Source of the DNA: Futiania mangrovi
Lineage (GTDB): Bacteria; Pseudomonadota; Alphaproteobacteria; Futianiales; Futianiaceae
Assembly: GCF_024158125.1 (NCBI RefSeq)
Contig: NZ_JAMZFT010000002.1
Location: forward strand, 992,001 to 1,056,000
DNA length: 64,000 nt
Reading direction: 5' to 3'
Shown: one piece after another, positions 61,167 through 64,000 of the stretch
Numbering within the stretch: position 1 is the stretch's first letter
Layout: each line of letters begins with the position of its first letter
The notes under the pieces: model-generated
Seen by the model: only the letters and a program-made list of their open reading frames with translations
Database searches by the model: none
What the model was told of the DNA's origin: nothing
Position numbers and translations under genes: made by a program

Positions 61167-62011
61167 GTCCGTTTCCCCGCAAAACCCGTCGGCCGCCAGA
61201 TCAGCACGCCGATCATCAGCAGGAAGGGCAGCATGGTCGACGCCCAGGGCAGGTAGACGGCTCCCAGGTTGTGGATCTGTCCGATCAGCAGCGCCGCGGC
61301 GAAGGCCCCGGAGAAGCTGCCGAGGCCGCCGACGACGACCACGATGAAGCTTTCGATGAGGATGAAGCTTCCCATCGTGGGGGAAAGGGCCATCAGCGGC
61401 GCCGCAACCACACCGGAGAGGCCCGCGAGCCCGGTTCCGAGCCCCACGACCAGCAGGCTGAGACGGTCCGTGTCGACGCCCAGGATCGCCGTCGTGCGGG
61501 GGTCGGTGCTGGACGCGCGGATGTAGAGACCGGTGCGGCTGTATCTCAGCCAGGCGGTGAGGCCGCCTGCGACGCACAGGCTCACGCCGATCACGAACAG
61601 GCGGTAGACGGGGAAGGGCTGTCCGAACAGCTCGACCGTGCCCGACAGAAGCTCCGGCGGCTGCATGCTCCGGTAGGCCTTGCCCCAGATGGCGGTAGCG
61701 ACCGACTCCAGCACCAGGAGGATGCCGAAGGTGACCAGCACGGTGACCATGTGGTCGTGCTTGCGCAACGGCCTCAGCACGCCGGCGTCGAGCGCGATGC
61801 CGACAAGCGTCATGGCGAGGCACGCCCCCGCGAGACCCAGCCAGAAATCGAACGCGGCTGCGATCGAGAAGCCGATGTAGGAGCCCAGCATGAACAGCGC
61901 GCCATGCGCGAAGTTCACGATCTCGCGCAGCCCGAAGATCAGGACGAGGCCCACGGAAAGCAGGTAGAGCAAGCCGCCATAGACCACGCCATTGAGCAAC
62001 TGGATCATCAT
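61163..62011 (-). CDS. livH: ABC transporter permease LivH-like
   Basis: 282-aa permease with about eight helices. Start MMIQLLNGVVYGGLLYLLSV (ATG 62011, a second ATG at 62008), then REIVNFAHGALFMLGSYIG near 38-56 and the terminal VIWRPTGFAG. It begins 7 bases after the SDR stop, so uptake and metabolism genes share a transcript. Confidence 0.94.
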   Translation of the reverse strand: MMIQLLNGVVYGGLLYLLSVGLVLIFGLREIVNFAHGALFMLGSYIGFSIAAAFDFWLGLAGACLAMTLVGIALDAGVLRPLRKHDHMVTVLVTFGILLVLESVATAIWGKAYRSMQPPELLSGTVELFGQPFPVYRLFVIGVSLCVAGGLTAWLRYSRTGLYIRASSTDPRTTAILGVDTDRLSLLVVGLGTGLAGLSGVVAAPLMALSPTMGSFILIESFIVVVVGGLGSFSGAFAAALLIGQIHNLGAVYLPWASTMLPFLLMIGVLIWRPTGFAGKRT

Positions 62012-62018
62012 CTCCGTT

Positions 62019-62783
62019 TCACCCCGCCGTATAGCCGCCGTCGACGAAGATCGTCTGGCCGGTGATGAACGCGCCCGCATCCGATGCGAGCAGGAGCAGC
62101 GCGCCCGAAAGATCCTCCGGTTGCCCCAGGCGGCCCAGCGCGGTGCGCCTCACGACGCCCTCGTAGAGTTCGGGTTGCGTCTTCACCGCCTCGCGGTTGA
62201 GGTCGGTGACGATCACGGTCGGGGCGAGCGTGTTCACGGTGACGCCGTGCGGCCCGAGTTCGAACGCCAGGGCTGCCGCCATGTTGGCGACTGCGGCCTT
62301 GGTGGTGCAGTAGGCAACGCGGTTCGCCATGCCGCGCGCGGACAGGATCGACCCCATGTTGACGATCCGGCCACCCCCCTTTGCGATCATCGCCGGGGCA
62401 AACGCGCGTGTGGTGAGGTAGGTGCCCGTGACATTGACGTCGATGAGCGACTGCCACTCGTCGGGCTCGGTATCGAGCAACAGCCGGGGCGAGGTGATGC
62501 CGGCATTGTTGAACAGGATGTCCGCCCCGCCGAAATCCGCAGCGACGCGCTGCGCGGCCTTCTCGAGGTCCGCCCTGGAGGTGACGTCGGCGTGGATCAC
62601 GGTCGCGCTGCCTCCGGCCTGGCGCACCTCCGCGGCCGCGGCGTCGAGCTTTCCGGCGTTGCGGCCCAGCAGCACGACATCGGCGCCAGCGCCGGCAAAG
62701 GTGCGGGCGGCCAGCGAACCGAGGCCGCCGCCGCCCCCGGTGATCACTGCAACCCTTCCATCCAGGCGAAACCTCTCAAGCAT
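62019..62783 (-). CDS. SDR-family dehydrogenase/reductase
   Basis: 254-aa short-chain dehydrogenase. Cofactor motif TGGGGGLGSLAA near 15-26, NNAG near 91, catalytic Ser-Tyr-Lys: S in NMGSILSARG near 143, YCTTKAAVAN with Y157 and K161, and the C-terminal SDAGAFITGQTIFVDGGYTAG. Oxidises or reduces a hydroxy/keto compound, possibly a CoA thioester given the neighbouring ligase. The 66-base gap to the next SDR gene has no stem-loop I can see. Confidence 0.92.
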   Translation of the reverse strand: MLERFRLDGRVAVITGGGGGLGSLAARTFAGAGADVVLLGRNAGKLDAAAAEVRQAGGSATVIHADVTSRADLEKAAQRVAADFGGADILFNNAGITSPRLLLDTEPDEWQSLIDVNVTGTYLTTRAFAPAMIAKGGGRIVNMGSILSARGMANRVAYCTTKAAVANMAAALAFELGPHGVTVNTLAPTVIVTDLNREAVKTQPELYEGVVRRTALGRLGQPEDLSGALLLLASDAGAFITGQTIFVDGGYTAG

Positions 62784-62849
62784 CGCACTGCGCTCCCTCC
62801 TCCCGCCGTGCCGGATCTCTCGTCGTGTCCGGCTTCGGCAGAACTGCCC

Positions 62850-63626
62850 TCACATCGCCATCTGTCCTCCGTCGACCGGCAGGGCCACGCCGGTCAGCAT
62901 CCGCGCCTCGTCGGAGGCGAGGAACAGAAGTGCGTTCGCCGTGTCCTGCGGTTCGGGCATGCGGCCAAGCGGGATCGTGGCGCGCAGCCGCGCCATCGCC
63001 TCCTCGCGGTCGCTGGCCACGCCGGACAGGAAATGCTGTAGCATCGGCGTCTCGGTCACCGTTGGGCAGACGGCGTTCACCCGGATGTTCTTCGGCGCGA
63101 GTTCGAGCGCGAGACTGCGCACAAGACCGACCAGGCCATGCTTGGCAACGGTGTAGAGGCTGAAGTTCGGCTTCGCCTTCAGGCCCTGCAGAGAAGACGT
63201 GTAGAGCAGGCACGCGCCTGCGGGCGACGCGGCCGCCTGCCGTTCGAGCGCGGGAAGCGCCGCGCGCGTCATCTTCAGGCTGCCCATGAGGTTGAGCCCG
63301 ATGACACGATCGAGCGTCTCGTCGTCGATGTCGGCGAACGCCCCGGTGAACGGCCCCCCGGCGTTGTTGTGCAGGATGTCGAGCTTGCCGAAGCGGTCGA
63401 GCGTGAAGGCAACGGCGCCTGCGCAGTCATCCGTCCGGGTATGGTCGCAATGAACCCACGCGGCCTTGTCGCCGAGCGCCCGGGCGAGGTCGCCGGCGCC
63501 TGCGTCATCGATGTCGGCGATGACGACGGACGCGCCTTCTGCCACGAACCGCTCGACCACCGCGCGGCCCAGCCCCGAGGCCCCGCCGGTGACGATCGCG
63601 ACCTTGCCCTCAAGACGTCCGCTCAT
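62850..63626 (-). CDS. SDR-family dehydrogenase/reductase
   Basis: 258-aa short-chain dehydrogenase. TGGASGLGRAV near 13-23, HNNAGGPF near 88, serine in LLYTSSLQGL near 145 and YTVAKHG with the Tyr and Lys near 160, ending MLTGVALPVDGGQMAM. Start ATG 63626 (MSGRLEGKVAIVTGG) overlaps the small upstream gene by 17 bases. It and the next SDR may catalyse consecutive steps. Confidence 0.92.
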   Translation of the reverse strand: MSGRLEGKVAIVTGGASGLGRAVVERFVAEGASVVIADIDDAGAGDLARALGDKAAWVHCDHTRTDDCAGAVAFTLDRFGKLDILHNNAGGPFTGAFADIDDETLDRVIGLNLMGSLKMTRAALPALERQAAASPAGACLLYTSSLQGLKAKPNFSLYTVAKHGLVGLVRSLALELAPKNIRVNAVCPTVTETPMLQHFLSGVASDREEAMARLRATIPLGRMPEPQDTANALLFLASDEARMLTGVALPVDGGQMAM

Positions 63627-63825
63627 CCCCGCCTCCCGGAAATCCAGCCCCGCCGGCAAGATCGGCAATGTCGTCCCCCGCGATGGAGAGAAGCCCGTCG
63701 ATCCGGCCACGCAGGACTTCGGCCTGTCCCTGCAGCAACGGATCCGGCGCCGCACACAGCCTCTCCGCGAGGCTCCGCATCTCGCGCAGGACGGCGACCG
63801 CGTCGGTCTTGTCGCGTCCGTTCAT
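63610..63825 (-). CDS. 71-aa hypothetical protein between CoA ligase and SDR
   Basis: Small soluble, mostly helical protein (MNGRDKTDAVAVLREMRSLA at the start, then RIDGLLSIAGDDIADLAGG). Its ATG overlaps the stop of the upstream CoA-ligase-like gene (ATGA) and its end overlaps the SDR gene, so it is very likely translated. I do not recognise a family; a small accessory subunit is possible. Confidence 0.6.
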   Translation of the reverse strand: MNGRDKTDAVAVLREMRSLAERLCAAPDPLLQGQAEVLRGRIDGLLSIAGDDIADLAGGAGFPGGGDERTS

Positions 63826-64000
63826 AGCCGGTACCCCGACTGCCGCTCGTCGGTCCAGCGGCGCGCCTTGTAGGTGAACTCCGGCAGTTCGGTCCGGTCC
63901 ACCAGGGTGACCCGCATGGTGACGTTCGTTCGCTCCTTGACGGCGCGGCAGATGCGCTCGGGAACGCTGTCGGCGCCGCATCCCTCGCGGACCGCGACGC
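63822..64000 (-). CDS. AMP-dependent CoA ligase C-terminal end (PaaK-like; N-terminus beyond window)
   Basis: The last 58 codons of a gene running off the right edge: VAVREGCGADSVPERICRAV, then RVTLVDRTELPEFTYKARRW and TDERQSGYRL. The arrangement (valine/arginine-rich strand, acidic turn, then KARRW before the tail) resembles the small C-terminal domain of phenylacetate-CoA-ligase-type enzymes, which carries the activation-loop lysine/arginine. Identification from the tail alone is tentative. It leads the minus-strand SDR-liv cluster. Confidence 0.5.
   Translation of the reverse strand, partial: VAVREGCGADSVPERICRAVKERTNVTMRVTLVDRTELPEFTYKARRWTDERQSGYRL

Noticed and set aside
1-64000. tRNA, rRNA, CRISPR arrays, transposons, integrase or prophage genes
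   Set aside because: Looked for and not found: no cloverleaf-like or spaced direct-repeat arrays and no transposase or recombinase motifs. The two module arrangement therefore shows no visible mobile-element edge.

Overview
The window is GC-rich (promoter gaps are visibly AT-rich against it), tightly packed DNA with many 4-base ATGA/GTGA start-stop overlaps. Gene content (urt-ure cluster with an N-terminally extended UrtB, several ABC and TRAP uptake systems, a KorAB pair with a GltD-like ferredoxin reductase, HyuA/HyuB enzymes, XRE-cupin regulators) fits a metabolically versatile alphaproteobacterium. No rRNA, tRNA, CRISPR, insertion sequence or phage gene was recognised. Genus cannot be decided from the sequence.

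Layout. 1-3590: polar amino acid ABC transporter (SBP plus two permeases, the last cut by the window edge), a divergent LysR regulator and a putative lipoprotein. 3709-8371: GltD-like/ferredoxin protein, KorA and KorB. 8750-10167: membrane flavocytochrome of the ferric-reductase type followed by a 28-codon membrane peptide gene. 10277-14828: pyroglutamyl-peptidase I and an ABC ATPase on the plus strand, meeting their presumed SBP and permeases tail-to-tail on the minus strand. 15217-26238: an 11-kb nitrogen operon, urtABCDE-ureDA-(73-aa protein)-ureBCEFG, behind an excellent sigma-54 promoter and an NtrC-like site.

26286-56071 is an accessory catabolic region built from two similar modules. 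Module 1 has an XRE-cupin regulator, EamA transporter, HyuA, HyuB, a nitrilase-superfamily hydrolase, RidA, amidase, a PhyH-type dioxygenase, an old-yellow-enzyme (OYE) flavoprotein, a TRAP transporter, a Gfo/Idh dehydrogenase, a DAO-fold flavoprotein and a second XRE-cupin regulator. Module 2 has a DAO-fold flavoprotein, HyuA, two tandem HyuB paralogues, a second TRAP transporter, a DadA-like flavoprotein, a second OYE and an MFS transporter. The shared theme (TRAP uptake, flavin redox chemistry, ATP-dependent C-N ring opening, amide hydrolysis, imine clean-up) points to catabolism of cyclic amide or N-heterocyclic acids releasing ammonia. The substrate is not determined and this is the best candidate for an undescribed pathway.

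57370-64000: a branched-chain-type ABC transporter (livHMGF plus SBP) in one minus-strand cluster with two SDR dehydrogenases, a 71-aa protein and the C-terminal end of what looks like a CoA ligase, probably uptake and activation of an organic acid.

The window as a whole is dominated by nitrogen and carbon scavenging: five ABC-type or TRAP substrate-binding proteins head their clusters, and urea handling is tied by its promoter to nitrogen limitation.
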